Shown: positions 46,082-55,916 of the stretch, piece after piece | How the letters are laid out: each line of letters opens with the position of its first letter | How positions within the stretch are numbered: the first letter of the stretch is position 1 | NCBI GenBank assembly: GCA_026399095.1 | Contig: JAPLRP010000061.1 | Span: 1 to 64,000, forward strand | Direction: 5' to 3' | DNA from: Methylococcales bacterium | Lineage (GTDB): Bacteria; Pseudomonadota; Gammaproteobacteria; Methylococcales; Methylomonadaceae | Length of the DNA: 64,000 nucleotides | Position numbers and translations under genes: made by a program | The notes under the pieces: generated by a model | What the model was told of the DNA's origin: nothing | Seen by the model: only the letters and a program-made list of their open reading frames with translations | The model's database searches: none

Positions 46082-47875
46082 TTAGTCTTGCTTAACTTTG
46101 TCTTTTCCTGCGGGTTTAATCAAGCGAATCCCCAACTCTTTTAATTGCTCGTCGGTAACCACCGCAGGCGCATTGACTAAAGGACAGGCGGCTGATTGGG
46201 TTTTAGGAAAAGCAATAACATCACGAATAGAGCTTGATCCGGTCATTAACATGACTAAACGATCCAAACCAAAGGCCAAGCCACCATGCGGTGGCGCACC
46301 GTATTTTAGGGCATCCAACAAGAAGCCGAATTTTTCTTTGGCTTCTTCTTCGCCAATACCTAAAATTCCAAACACGGTTTGTTGCATTGAGGTACGGTTA
46401 ATACGAATTGAACCGCCACCCACTTCGGTACCGTTTAAAACCAAATCATAAGCGCGTGATAAGGCAACGCCGGGATTAGCAACCAAGTCTTCAACTGAAC
46501 AACTAGGCGCTGTAAAAGGATGATGAATGGCATTAAAACGACCTGATTTTTCATCCCAGTCAAACATGGGGAAATCAACGACCCAAACCGGTTTCCATTC
46601 GCCTTGCAGTAAGTTGAGATCTTGCCCTAATTTAACACGTAAAGCACCCATTGCTTCATTAACGATATTGGCTTTATCGGCACCAAAGAAGATTAAATCG
46701 CCGGTTTGTGCGCCTGTTTTAGCCAAGACACTGTCCCAAACTTCTTTGGGGGCAAATTTAACAATCGGAGATTGCAAGCCTTCCAGACCGGCGGCCAAGT
46801 CATTTACTTTAATATAAGCCAAACCTTTGGCGCCATAAATACTAACAAATTTGGTTAGTTCATCAATGTCTTTACGACTTAAATCTCCCGCGTTTGGAAC
46901 GCGCATGGCAACTACACGACCTTTTGGATCATTAGCAGGTGCTGAAAAAACTTTAAAATCTACCGCTTTCATTTCATCGGCTATGTCGACTAATTCTAAT
47001 GGAATGCGTAAATCAGGACGATCAACACCAAAACGAGATACCGCTTCTTGATAGCTCATGCGAGGAAATTGAGCGCCTAAATCAACGTTAATTACTTTTG
47101 CAAATAATTGACGAATCATTTCTTCCATCACCGTCATGATTTCATTTTCATCCATGAAGGATGTCTCTATATCAAGCTGGGTAAACTCGGGTTGCCTGTC
47201 GGCACGTAAATCTTCGTCGCGGAAACAACGCACGACTTGATAATATCTGTCCATACCGGCAATCATCAACATTTGTTTATACAATTGTGGTGATTGTGGC
47301 AGGGCAAAAAATGAATTCTCGTGGGTTCGGCTCGGTACGATGTAATCGCGAGCCCCTTCTGGAGTTGCTTTGGTTAAGTAAGGCGTTTCAATTTCAAAAA
47401 ACTCATTATCATCCAGGAAGTTTCTTAATACTCTTGTCACATCACGACGCACTTTCATTTTTTCTTGCATCGCAGTTCGACGCAAATCTATATAGCGATA
47501 GCGTAAACGTAACTCTTCGTTGACTTCAATTTCACTTTCTATAGGAAAAGGTGGTGTTTCTGATTCATTTAAAACTACAATGTTTTTAGCTAATATTTCA
47601 ATTGCACCAGAATGCATGTTGGCGTTGCTTGTTCCCGCAGGACGATCACGAACCAGCCCGGTAATTTGTAATACATACTCACTGCGGACTTGTTCGGCAA
47701 TGGCAAAAGTATCTTCTACATCAGGATCAACTACAACTTGTACCAAGCCGGCACGATCTCTAAGATCGATAAAAATAACGCCGCCATGATCTCGACGTCT
47801 GTGTACCCAACCGCAGATTGAAACGGTTTCGCCTAGCTGTTGTGTATTTAATTCTCCGCACTTGTGGGTACGCAT
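46082..47875 (-). CDS. aspS: Aspartyl-tRNA synthetase
   Basis: This 597-aa class IIb synthetase begins [48 protein letters not shown], the anticodon-binding OB domain. Catalytic motifs include [64 protein letters not shown], a GAD insertion domain at about 310-400 and a C-terminal motif 3 ([28 protein letters not shown]). Length and domains are those of the bacterial long form. fmdB lies just upstream, a common pairing. Confidence 0.97.
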   Translation of the reverse strand: MRTHKCGELNTQQLGETVSICGWVHRRRDHGGVIFIDLRDRAGLVQVVVDPDVEDTFAIAEQVRSEYVLQITGLVRDRPAGTSNANMHSGAIEILAKNIVVLNESETPPFPIESEIEVNEELRLRYRYIDLRRTAMQEKMKVRRDVTRVLRNFLDDNEFFEIETPYLTKATPEGARDYIVPSRTHENSFFALPQSPQLYKQMLMIAGMDRYYQVVRCFRDEDLRADRQPEFTQLDIETSFMDENEIMTVMEEMIRQLFAKVINVDLGAQFPRMSYQEAVSRFGVDRPDLRIPLELVDIADEMKAVDFKVFSAPANDPKGRVVAMRVPNAGDLSRKDIDELTKFVSIYGAKGLAYIKVNDLAAGLEGLQSPIVKFAPKEVWDSVLAKTGAQTGDLIFFGADKANIVNEAMGALRVKLGQDLNLLQGEWKPVWVVDFPMFDWDEKSGRFNAIHHPFTAPSCSVEDLVANPGVALSRAYDLVLNGTEVGGGSIRINRTSMQQTVFGILGIGEEEAKEKFGFLLDALKYGAPPHGGLAFGLDRLVMLMTGSSSIRDVIAFPKTQSAACPLVNAPAVVTDEQLKELGIRLIKPAGKDKVKQD

Positions 47876-47973
47876 AGATTTTCCCTGTGTATTTAAAAGT
47901 TGTTTGTTTAGTGTAATTAAAATAAAAACTTAAGACAGCATCTTAACTCTGTCTGGTTTTGCGTATCTATTGG

Positions 47974-48228
47974 TTAATCGCTTTTAGTGCTACCGGCTTT
48001 TGGAGTACTGGGTGTTGATGCTTCACCCGCTACATTTTTCTTGGCACCACTCTTAAAATCGGTTTCGTACCAGCCGGTACCTTTTAATCTGAATCCGGCT
48101 GCAGAAATTTTTTTCATTAACTCCGGCTTCGTACAAGCAGGACAAACAACTATGGGATCAGAACCCAGCTTCTGTAATGCTTCGTGCTCATGGCCACAGG
48201 ACTGACATTGATATTCGTAAATTGGCAT
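47974..48228 (-). CDS. FmdB-type zinc ribbon protein
   Basis: The start is placed at 48228 (MPIYEYQCQSCGHEHEALQKLG), not the track start at 48246, because GGAG lies 6 nt before it and family members begin MPIYEY. The protein has 84 aa. Two CxxC zinc-binding pairs are visible (CQSC and CPACTKP). The C-terminal tail contains SGAKKNVAGEASTP. FmdB-family proteins are commonly encoded directly upstream of aspS, as here; the function is uncertain. Confidence 0.9.
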   Translation of the reverse strand: MPIYEYQCQSCGHEHEALQKLGSDPIVVCPACTKPELMKKISAAGFRLKGTGWYETDFKSGAKKNVAGEASTPSTPKAGSTKSD

Positions 48229-48333
48229 TAACCACTCCGACAACAAAAAAAATAGCTACTATAAGGACTGAATTTAGTTTTTCCAAGTACTTACTATAGA
48301 ATAACCGTCTATTTTACAGATACACTGCCAACA

Positions 48334-49368
48334 ATGAAAACATTAACCATTACCCGTCCCGATGACTTTCATATTCATGTTCGAAACGGCGCTATTTTAA
48401 AAACCGTTCTGCCTCATACTGCAAAGCAATTCGCACGGGCGATTATTATGCCAAATCTTAAGCCCCCAGTGACGACCGTGCCGCAGGCCTTGGCTTATCG
48501 GAAGGAGATTTTACAAGCGGTTCCTACCGGTATTGATTTTACACCTTTGATGACTTTATATTTGACAACCTCAACACCTGTCTCTGAAATAAAAAAAGCC
48601 GCCGCTTCCGAACATATTTACGCCTTTAAACTCTACCCTGCTGGCGCCACCACCAATTCTGATTCTGGTGTGGCCGATATTAAGGCTATTTATCATTTGC
48701 TGGCAGAACTCGAAAGTCTAGCTATTCCGTTACTGATTCATGGTGAAGTCACCGATCAGAACTGTGATATATTTGACCGTGAACGAGTGTTTGTCGAGTC
48801 CAGTCTAACTCAAATCACCCAGAACTTTCCTGATTTGCGTATTGTACTTGAACACGTTACCACCTCTGAAGCCGTGCAGTTTGTAAAATCCTCCGGCAGT
48901 AATATTGCAGCAACTATTACCCCCCAACATCTTTTATATAATCGAAATGCCCTGCTCGCTGGCGGCATTCGACCGCATTATTATTGCCTACCCATCATCA
49001 AACGAGAACATCATCGACTGGCATTGCTTGAAGCAGCAACCAGCGGCAACCCAAAATTCTTTTTAGGTACAGACAGCGCTCCACATATTACTTCATTAAA
49101 AGAAACCGCATGCGGATGCGCAGGTTGCTTTAGTGCACACGCAGCGCTGGAACTCTATGCAACTGCCTTTGAAGCAGTCGATGCCTTAGACAAACTCGAA
49201 GGCTTTGCCAGTTTTTTCGGAGCCGATTTTTACCGCTTACCCAGAAACATAGGCACCGTTACTTTAGAAAAATCTGCGTGGACAATTCCGTCAAAGTATG
49301 GAGAACACGAGAATATAATCACACCTCTTAAAGCAGATGAAGATTTATATTGGAAAATTCAGTCGTAA
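48334..49368 (+). CDS. pyrC: Dihydroorotase
   Basis: This 344-aa class II dihydroorotase of the PyrC type catalyses ring closure of carbamoyl-aspartate in pyrimidine synthesis. Metal-ligand motifs are visible: DDFHIHVRNGAILKTVLPHTA (HxH), the carbamylated-lysine region YAFKLYPAGATT, LIHGEVTD, LEHVTTSEAVQFV and FFLGTDSAPHITSLKE with the catalytic aspartate. The length is normal. It is divergent from fmdB and is followed by rnt. Confidence 0.96.
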   Translation: MKTLTITRPDDFHIHVRNGAILKTVLPHTAKQFARAIIMPNLKPPVTTVPQALAYRKEILQAVPTGIDFTPLMTLYLTTSTPVSEIKKAAASEHIYAFKLYPAGATTNSDSGVADIKAIYHLLAELESLAIPLLIHGEVTDQNCDIFDRERVFVESSLTQITQNFPDLRIVLEHVTTSEAVQFVKSSGSNIAATITPQHLLYNRNALLAGGIRPHYYCLPIIKREHHRLALLEAATSGNPKFFLGTDSAPHITSLKETACGCAGCFSAHAALELYATAFEAVDALDKLEGFASFFGADFYRLPRNIGTVTLEKSAWTIPSKYGEHENIITPLKADEDLYWKIQS

Positions 49369-49448
49369 CATAATATTTTACGTCTCTTCGCCAACTTGGC
49401 GTAACATGCACTAAATTTTCTATACCTTTCAGGATACAACCGAACACA

Positions 49449-50072
49449 ATGGAAAGCCCCGTAATTCCTTTAGATCAACGCTTTAGAGGGTATCTCCCTG
49501 TCATCGTTGATATAGAAACAGCTGGATTTAATCCAAAAAAAAATGCCTTACTGGAAATTGCTGCTGTTATTGTTGAACTAAACGAAAATAATGATTTAGA
49601 GATTACCGAACGTTATACAACGCATGTTGTTCCCTTTAAAAATTCTGAATTGGATGCCGCCGCTTTAAAATTTAATGGTATCGATCCGCACCACCCTTTT
49701 CGCATGGCAATTGATGAGAAAGAGGCTCTGGATATGCTGTTTAAACCCATTAAAGTTGCTGTAAAGCGTAATAATTGCACACGGGCAATTTTGGTAGGCC
49801 ATAATCCTGCTTTTGATATTGCTTTTTTAAATGCAGCTATACAGCGTACACAAATTAAACGCAGCCCTTTTCATCCTTTTAGTACCTTTGATACGGCTAC
49901 TTTAGGGGGATTGGCTTATCAACAAACAGTGCTCGCTAAAATTGCACAGACGGCGGGTTTGGATTGGGACAATGAAAAAGCACATTCAGCTTTATATGAC
50001 GCTGAAAAAACAGCCGAGCTATTTTGTATGATTGTAAACAAATGGAAGCAACTCGAAGCGCTTAATATTTAA
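49449..50072 (+). CDS. rnt: Ribonuclease T
   Basis: This 207-aa DEDDh exonuclease trims tRNA and other stable RNA 3' ends. Exo I is VIVDIETAGFNPKKNALLEIAAV (DxE), Exo II is ILVGHNPAFDIAFLNAAIQ, and Exo III is EKAHSALYDAEKTAELF with the H-x4-D pattern. It aligns end to end with RNase T: PFKNSELDAAALKFNGIDPHHPFRMA is typical. It lies 80 bases after pyrC. Confidence 0.95.
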   Translation: MESPVIPLDQRFRGYLPVIVDIETAGFNPKKNALLEIAAVIVELNENNDLEITERYTTHVVPFKNSELDAAALKFNGIDPHHPFRMAIDEKEALDMLFKPIKVAVKRNNCTRAILVGHNPAFDIAFLNAAIQRTQIKRSPFHPFSTFDTATLGGLAYQQTVLAKIAQTAGLDWDNEKAHSALYDAEKTAELFCMIVNKWKQLEALNI

Positions 50073-50080
50073 ATAACACA

Positions 50081-50136
50081 ACACGAATGACGAAGTCTTA
50101 GCAGATAAGATTCTACGATATGACTGTCATTCGTGT
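50081..50136. terminator. Bidirectional hairpin between rnt and grxD
   Basis: An 11-bp perfect stem ACACGAATGAC/GTCATTCGTGT with a 34-nt loop lies between the convergent rnt and grxD genes, 9 bases from either stop. It likely ends transcription or stabilises both mRNAs. Confidence 0.6.
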
Positions 50137-50145
50137 ACTTATAAC

Positions 50146-50469
50146 TTATTCCGCTACACCATCAACTGCCACCAACATAGTGGCCAACTCGCCTTTTTTA
50201 TACAAATCAATAACAATGTCACAACCACCAACCAATTCTCCATTGATATACAATTGCGGATAGGTTGGCCAGTTTGAATATTCCTTAAGCGCTTCGCGCA
50301 ATTCAGGATCTTCAAATATATTCACATACATAAATTTAGCCTGACAGGCATTTAATATTTGCACTGTTTGACCAGAAAATCCACATTGTGGAAAATCAGG
50401 TGAACCTTTCATGTATAAAACGACCGGATTGTTATCAATCTGGTCTTTAATTCTTTCTATAACGCTCAT
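50146..50469 (-). CDS. grxD: Monothiol glutaredoxin (Grx4 type)
   Basis: This 107-aa protein starts MSVIERIKDQIDNNPVVLYMKGSPDFPQCGFSGQTVQIL. The CGFS active site (about residue 30) defines the monothiol class, which carries 2Fe-2S clusters with glutathione. WPTYPQLYINGELVGGCDI is the GSH-binding part. The ATG at 50469 is used in place of the track's GTG three codons upstream, which would add MIT. It is convergent with rnt. Confidence 0.95.
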   Translation of the reverse strand: MSVIERIKDQIDNNPVVLYMKGSPDFPQCGFSGQTVQILNACQAKFMYVNIFEDPELREALKEYSNWPTYPQLYINGELVGGCDIVIDLYKKGELATMLVAVDGVAE

Positions 50470-50636
50470 TGTAATCACTCAAATTAAGTAAATGTTCGTT
50501 AATTTTATCAACTTTACTTCACTTACAAAAGCAAATCTTATCATCCATCACTTGCCTGTGATTAAATTGGTACTTATAATCGAACATTTTTCCATAAGAT
50601 AGTTATTAACTATCTATTTGTCTGCAGGCAGAAACC

Positions 50637-51818
50637 ATGACCAGCCATATCATGCCAACATACAATCGCTTACCGGTCACTTTTGATCGGGGAGAAGGTG
50701 TTTGGTTGATCGATGAAAACAACAATCGCTATCTTGATGCATTATCCGGCATAGCTGTTTGTAATTTAGGTCATGCTCATAGTGCTGTTCACAAGGCCAT
50801 CTGCGAACAAAGCAAAAAACTTCTCCACACCTCCAATATCTATAAGATAGCAAACCAGGAGAAACTTGCTGATAAATTGATAGAAAAGAGCGGCATGGAT
50901 AACGTGTTTTTCTGTAACTCGGGCGCAGAGGCGAATGAAGCCGCCATAAAATTAGCTCGTAAGTTCGGTCATGAAAAAGGCTTAGACAGCCCGGCAATTA
51001 TTGTCATGGAAAAAAGCTTTCATGGCCGAACCTTGGCTACCTTAAGTGCTACCGGAAACAGTAAAATACAACAAGGTTTCGCACCTCTTGTTGAAGGCTT
51101 TGTTCGAGTACCCTACAACGACATCAATGCTATTAAAACAGCACTAGCGCACAATAAAAATATCGTTGCTATTTTGGTAGAGCCAATACAAGGTGAAGGT
51201 GGCATCAACATCCCTGCGCCAGACTATCTTAACGAATTGCGTAAATTATGTGACCAACATGAACTATTACTGATGCTGGATGAAATTCAGTCTGGTGTAG
51301 GTCGCACTGGAAAATTCTTTGCTTTTCAACATAATGATATTATTCCTGATGTTTGTACTCTTGCAAAAGCACTAGGTAACGGCGTCCCAATTGGTGCTTG
51401 TCTTGCTCGCGGCAAAGCAGCACAATTACTCACGGCAGGCGCACATGGTTCAACATTTGGCGGAAATCCCTTAGCCTGCAGCGCTGCTATAGCGGTATTA
51501 GCAACACTGGATAATGAAAATCTGATTGAGTTAGCTACTCAAAAGGGCAAACTTATCCACGATGGATTTACAGAGCACCTTAAAAATAACAGTCATGTTG
51601 TAGATGTTCGTAATAAAGGCCTAATGATTGGCATCGAACTTGACAGACCTTGCGCCGAATTAGTTAAAATTGCATTGGAACAACATTTGTTAATTAATGT
51701 AACCAATGACACAACCATACGTTTGTTACCACCTTTAATTATTGATGAATTACAAATCAAGCTGCTGGTAGAAACCTTGTCGACCATTATTAATGACTAC
51801 ACTGAGAAAACTGCTTAA
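50637..51818 (+). CDS. argD: Acetylornithine aminotransferase
   Basis: This 393-aa class III aminotransferase makes N-acetylornithine in arginine synthesis. Conserved sequences are [90 protein letters not shown] and the PLP lysine in [17 protein letters not shown] (about 248). argF starts 11 nt downstream, so argD-argF form an operon. argA is 4 kb further on the same strand. Confidence 0.96.
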   Translation: MTSHIMPTYNRLPVTFDRGEGVWLIDENNNRYLDALSGIAVCNLGHAHSAVHKAICEQSKKLLHTSNIYKIANQEKLADKLIEKSGMDNVFFCNSGAEANEAAIKLARKFGHEKGLDSPAIIVMEKSFHGRTLATLSATGNSKIQQGFAPLVEGFVRVPYNDINAIKTALAHNKNIVAILVEPIQGEGGINIPAPDYLNELRKLCDQHELLLMLDEIQSGVGRTGKFFAFQHNDIIPDVCTLAKALGNGVPIGACLARGKAAQLLTAGAHGSTFGGNPLACSAAIAVLATLDNENLIELATQKGKLIHDGFTEHLKNNSHVVDVRNKGLMIGIELDRPCAELVKIALEQHLLINVTNDTTIRLLPPLIIDELQIKLLVETLSTIINDYTEKTA

Positions 51819-51829
51819 ATTACACCATC

Positions 51830-52744
51830 ATGAATCCAAGACATTTCACTAGCCTACTCGATTTATCCAGCGATGAATTTCGTCACATAATCTATAGAGC
51901 AATAGAACTTAAAAATAACCGTAATCCCGATTACCAGCCCTTAAAAGGTCAGGTTTTAGCGATGATTTTTGAGAAATCTTCTACTCGAACCCGCATTTCC
52001 TTTGAAGCAGGAATGGTTCATTTTGGTGGTAGCGCTTTGTTTTTATCGCCCAGAGATACGCAACTGGGCCGTGGTGAACCGTTACATGACAGTGCCAAAG
52101 TTATTTCCAGCATGGTCGACTGCATCATGTTAAGAACCGACAAACACGATACCGTAACCACCTTTGCACAACATTCAAGTGTACCTGTCATTAACGGATT
52201 AACAGATCTTCAACACCCTTGCCAATTGCTGGCTGACATGCAAACATACTTCGAATGTCGCGGCGATATTAAAGGTAAAACCGTTACTTGGATTGGTGAC
52301 GGTAACAATATGTGTCACTCTTATATGCATGCTGCGATGCTGCTTGACTTTACTTTGAACATTGCTTGTCCATCGAACTACCAACCCCTACCAGAATTTA
52401 TTGAAGCGGCCGGCAAACATGTTAAATTTTTTGCGACACCCTTGGAAGCCGCCCAAAATAGTGACCTTTGTGTGACAGATGTTTGGGCCAGTATGGGACA
52501 AGAAGAAGAACAAAAACTACGCGAAGTCGCTTTTAATGATTATCAAATTAATGCCAAGATTATGAACGTTGCTCATAATGATGCACTCTTTATGCACTGT
52601 TTACCGGCTCACCGAGGTGAAGAAGTAACCGCTGAAGTGATTGACGGTCCGCAAAGCGTTATTTTTGCAGAAGCAGAAAATCGCTTGCACGCCCAAAAAG
52701 CCCTGCTGGAATTTCTACTTTGCAAAAAAGAATATAAAAATTAA
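51830..52744 (+). CDS. argF: Ornithine carbamoyltransferase
   Basis: This 304-aa transferase makes citrulline from ornithine and carbamoyl phosphate. Carbamoyl-phosphate-binding STRTR is present in [20 protein letters not shown] (about 49-68), and HPCQ in [20 protein letters not shown]. The ornithine loop HCLP is in [12 protein letters not shown] near 267. All active-site motifs are intact. It follows argD and precedes the SH3 gene by 32 bases. Confidence 0.96.
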   Translation: MNPRHFTSLLDLSSDEFRHIIYRAIELKNNRNPDYQPLKGQVLAMIFEKSSTRTRISFEAGMVHFGGSALFLSPRDTQLGRGEPLHDSAKVISSMVDCIMLRTDKHDTVTTFAQHSSVPVINGLTDLQHPCQLLADMQTYFECRGDIKGKTVTWIGDGNNMCHSYMHAAMLLDFTLNIACPSNYQPLPEFIEAAGKHVKFFATPLEAAQNSDLCVTDVWASMGQEEEQKLREVAFNDYQINAKIMNVAHNDALFMHCLPAHRGEEVTAEVIDGPQSVIFAEAENRLHAQKALLEFLLCKKEYKN

Positions 52745-52776
52745 CTTTAACAAACCACTACCAACAGAAGATACCC

Positions 52777-53445
52777 TTGAAAAAATTACTCAGCGCTTCT
52801 TTTATCTTGCTACTTACTTTAGATTTAGCTCAAGCCGAAACAATCTATGTTTCAGATGATGCAAATTTAACACTAAGGAGCTCCCCCAGCATTCATGGCA
52901 AAGCTTTAAAGTTGCTTCCCGTTGGAACACCTCTGACGGTTATTGAAAATGAAAGCAAATTTGATTTTATTAAAGTCCGTCTTATAGATGGCACAGAGGG
53001 TCACATTAAGTTACGTTTTACCACAAAACAAGCTCCGACTATTGACCCTAAAGACACTGCAAGCAAAACAATAGCGCAGTTACAGACCAATAACAGCGAA
53101 CTGGCCTCTGAATTAAATACGCTTAAAGAAAAACTGACCCCGGGAAACTCTTTAGAGAAGTCTTTGGCAACAGAACGAGACCAATTGGCTAAAGAACTCA
53201 ATGAGCTGAAAAAAACTGCGGCTAATTCTTTCCAATTAAAAAACGAGCGTGACGAACTCCAAGAGCGCGTCGTTAATGTTGAACGAGAATTGCAACAATA
53301 TAAACTTGAAAATCAGGCTTTAAAGGACACAGCCAGCCAAGACTGGTTCTTATATGGTGGCTTGCTGTCACTTGTCGGTGTCATTTTAGGCTTTATACTG
53401 CCTAAACTTAGCTGGCGCCGCAAAAGTAGCTGGGATTCATATTAA
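52777..53445 (+). CDS. SH3-domain and C-terminal anchor protein (TIGR04211-like)
   Basis: This 222-aa periplasmic protein uses TTG as the first codon with AGAAG upstream. It has a signal peptide (MKKLLSASFILLLTLDLAQA), a bacterial SH3 domain near 22-85 (ETIYVSDDANLTLRSSPSIHGKALKLLPVGTPLTVIENESKF), a coiled coil at about 95-185 (ELASELNTLKEKLTP, LKNERDELQERVVNVERELQQYKLEN), and a C-terminal TM anchor (FLYGGLLSLVGVILGFILPKLSW). The layout matches the YgiM/TIGR04211 family. It is downstream of argF; the function is unknown. Confidence 0.86.
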   Translation: MKKLLSASFILLLTLDLAQAETIYVSDDANLTLRSSPSIHGKALKLLPVGTPLTVIENESKFDFIKVRLIDGTEGHIKLRFTTKQAPTIDPKDTASKTIAQLQTNNSELASELNTLKEKLTPGNSLEKSLATERDQLAKELNELKKTAANSFQLKNERDELQERVVNVERELQQYKLENQALKDTASQDWFLYGGLLSLVGVILGFILPKLSWRRKSSWDSY

Positions 53446-53539
53446 TATAGGTTCAATGTGTAAGAATAAAGACTTAAGAAACCTATTCCTTGCATCTTTT
53501 GCTACGTAACTTTTACCTTAAACACCAGGAATCGACCCC

Positions 53540-55231
53540 ATGGCTCATTCAGATGACCACAACACCCGCCCTTTTTCATCACTCGTTGTTGACGGCATGG
53601 AACGCGCACCTAGTCGCGCCATGTTACATGCTGTTGGTTTTAAGAGTGAAGATTTTAAAAAACCGCAAATAGGCATTGCTTCTACATGGAGTATGGTGAC
53701 TCCTTGCAATATGCACATCAACAAATTGGCTGATTCTGCTGCAGCGGGTGTTGATAACGCCAATGGAAAAGCGGTTATCTTTAATACCATCACGATTTCT
53801 GACGGCATATCAATGGGGACTGAAGGTATGAAATACTCGCTGGTATCACGCGAAGTCATTGCCGATTCTATTGAAACTGTCGTTGGTTGCCAGGGTTTTG
53901 ACGGCATTGTTGCGATTGGGGGCTGCGATAAAAATATGCCTGGTTGTATGATAGGCATATCACGCTTAAATCGTCCCGCCATTTTTGTGTATGGCGGCAC
54001 TATTATGCCGGGTTGCCATAAAGACAAAAAACTGGATGTGGTTTCTGTTTTTGAAGCGGTTGGTGCACGAGCCAACAACCAAATTAATGATGCCGAACTG
54101 GCTGATATTGAAGCTAAAGCCATTCCCGGTGCTGGTTCTTGCGGTGGCATGTACACAGCTAACACAATGGCATCTGCGATCGAAGCGCTGGGGATGAGTC
54201 TACCCAACAGCTCGGCCCAAGCAGCTATTTCAAATGACAAAAGACTGGACTGTGAACGCGCCGGTGCTGCCGTGCTTGAACTCATAAAACACAATATCAA
54301 ACCCAGCGATATTATGACCAAAGCGGCATTTGAAAATGCCATTACGATTGTTATCGCACTAGGTGGTTCAACTAATGCCGTGTTGCATATTCTGGCGATG
54401 GCTAATGCTAGTAATGTAGATATAACGCTTGATGATTTTACCCGTATTGGTAAGCGTGTACCTATGTTGGCTGATTTAAAACCCAGCGGCCATTACTTGA
54501 TGACTGAATTAATTGAAATCGGCGGGATTCAACCACTCATGAAAATCCTGCTGGATAAGGGTTTACTGCATGGTGATTGCTTAACCGTTACCGGCAAAAC
54601 ACTGGCGGAAAATTTAGCCGATGTTAAACCTTATCCTGAAGATCAGGATGTTATTCACTCCTTGGATAATCCCATTAAAAAAGACAGTCACTTAGTTGTT
54701 TTATATGGCAATCTGGCTCCGGGTGGGTCAGTTGCAAAAATTACCGGCAAAGAAGGCTTACGTTTTGTAGGTGTTGCCAAAGTATTTGACGCTGAAGAAC
54801 AAGCCCTTCATAGTATTTTAAACGGCGACATCGTAAAGGGTGATGTGATTGTTATTCGCTATGAAGGCCCCAAAGGCGGCCCTGGTATGCGTGAAATGCT
54901 CTCCCCGACTTCTGCCATTATGGGCAAAGGTTTGGGTAAAGAAGTGGCCTTAATTACCGATGGTCGTTTTTCCGGAGGCACACATGGATTTGTAGTGGGC
55001 CACATTACACCAGAAGCCTACGTTGGTGGTCCGCTAGCCATTATTGAAAATGGGGACACCATCATTATCGATGCAGAAACCAATGAGCTTAAATTAGTTA
55101 TCGATGAACATGAAATAACCAGACGCCTAGAATCATGGCAACAACCTGCCCCACGCTACACACGTGGCGTGTTGGCAAAATATGCCAAGCTGGTGAGTTC
55201 GGCTTCGTTAGGCGCGGTTACGGATAATTAA
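53540..55231 (+). CDS. ilvD: Dihydroxy-acid dehydratase
   Basis: This 563-aa Fe-S enzyme catalyses the third step of valine/isoleucine synthesis. Cluster ligands and signatures include [65 protein letters not shown] and the C-terminal [28 protein letters not shown]. The length and order match IlvD. The long antisense ORF 53545-54342 is its shadow. It is the third plus-strand metabolic gene after argD and argF. Confidence 0.97.
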   Translation: MAHSDDHNTRPFSSLVVDGMERAPSRAMLHAVGFKSEDFKKPQIGIASTWSMVTPCNMHINKLADSAAAGVDNANGKAVIFNTITISDGISMGTEGMKYSLVSREVIADSIETVVGCQGFDGIVAIGGCDKNMPGCMIGISRLNRPAIFVYGGTIMPGCHKDKKLDVVSVFEAVGARANNQINDAELADIEAKAIPGAGSCGGMYTANTMASAIEALGMSLPNSSAQAAISNDKRLDCERAGAAVLELIKHNIKPSDIMTKAAFENAITIVIALGGSTNAVLHILAMANASNVDITLDDFTRIGKRVPMLADLKPSGHYLMTELIEIGGIQPLMKILLDKGLLHGDCLTVTGKTLAENLADVKPYPEDQDVIHSLDNPIKKDSHLVVLYGNLAPGGSVAKITGKEGLRFVGVAKVFDAEEQALHSILNGDIVKGDVIVIRYEGPKGGPGMREMLSPTSAIMGKGLGKEVALITDGRFSGGTHGFVVGHITPEAYVGGPLAIIENGDTIIIDAETNELKLVIDEHEITRRLESWQQPAPRYTRGVLAKYAKLVSSASLGAVTDN

Positions 55232-55238
55232 GATTGAT

Positions 55239-55274
55239 TGCAAGATGCGCTAAAGCAATAAAGCTCATCTTGCA
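55239..55274 (+). terminator. Hairpin after ilvD
   Basis: A perfect 9-bp stem TGCAAGATG/CATCTTGCA begins 8 nt past the ilvD stop, with an 18-nt loop. It lacks a T-run, so it may be a weak terminator. The remaining 125 bases to the antitoxin gene show no clear element except the antitoxin's GGAGG. Confidence 0.5.
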
Positions 55275-55399
55275 TACCGACAACCCATGTGTTTCGTAAC
55301 TCACCGTAGTGCCTAAAAAACGTTAGTCCTATTACAATCCAGGTTGGCGCAACATATGATTCAGTTATTGCGCCGTAAGCACAAAACTGGAGGTTATTT

Positions 55400-55624
55400 A
55401 TGAATATAGAAACTATTGCCGAACAAGTGTTAAAACTTGAACCTGTGTCAAGAGCTTATATCGCAGAAATATTACTGGAAAGTCTGGATTTCGAGGAAGA
55501 CTTTATTGTTTCAGAAGCATGGCGACAAGAAATACAAAAACGTTGTAATAAAATAGATACCAATCCTTCATTATTAATTAATGGTGAACAATTTATGAGC
55601 GAGCTAACACAGCGTTATCTATGA
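55400..55624 (+). CDS. Antitoxin of a ParE-type addiction module
   Basis: This 74-aa protein of the short addiction-module antitoxin family (TIGR02574-like) contains VLKLEPVSRAYIAEILLESLDFEEDFIVSEAWRQEIQKRC. The Leu/Glu-rich N-terminal helix and the AEILLESLD motif are typical, and no separate DNA-binding fold is obvious. A strong GGAGG lies 7 nt before the ATG. Its stop overlaps the toxin start by 4 nt (ATGA), indicating translational coupling. As the toxin is broken, the antitoxin may persist as an orphan. Confidence 0.8.
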   Translation: MNIETIAEQVLKLEPVSRAYIAEILLESLDFEEDFIVSEAWRQEIQKRCNKIDTNPSLLINGEQFMSELTQRYL

Positions 55625-55911
55625 AATATTTCCTGCATCCTCAAGCAAAAGAGGAACTGGAACAGACTGTTTTATTTTATAAAAAACAACAAGCGGGATT
55701 AGAAAAACGCTTTATTGAGGCAGTTGAAGATGCCATCAATAGAGTATATCGGAACCCCATGATGTACAGAAAGATAGATGATAATGTCAGAAAATGTCGA
55801 CTATTACATTTTCCCTATGCAAATATTTTTTGACCAAGACCAGCTCAGATAGAAATAATTGCTTTTATGCACTTGAGAAAGCAGCCCAATTATTGGCAAT
55901 CGCGAAAATAG
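55621..55911 (+). pseudogene. ParE/RelE-type toxin interrupted by an in-frame TGA
   Basis: The toxin starts MKYFLHPQAKEELEQTVLFYKKQQAGLEKRFIEAVEDAI and would read to LHFPYANIF, where a TGA (55831-55833) stops it at 70 codons. The frame continues with PRPAQIEIIAFMHLRKQPNYWQSRK to a TAG at 55911. This is the standard ParE C terminus (QIEIIAFMHLRRQP.YW) and restores a length of about 96 codons. A single change, such as CGA to TGA, explains it. The catalytic C-terminal part is lost, so the toxin is probably inactive unless the TGA is read through. argA starts 6 nt later. Confidence 0.85.
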
Positions 55912-55916
55912 TCATT

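Noticed and set aside
53545-54342. 265-aa ORF antisense to ilvD
   Set aside because: Full overlap with a clear ilvD; an artefact of codon bias.
55794-55916. Upstream extension of argA in the ORF track
   Set aside because: It overlaps the broken toxin frame; the family start is the ATG at 55917.
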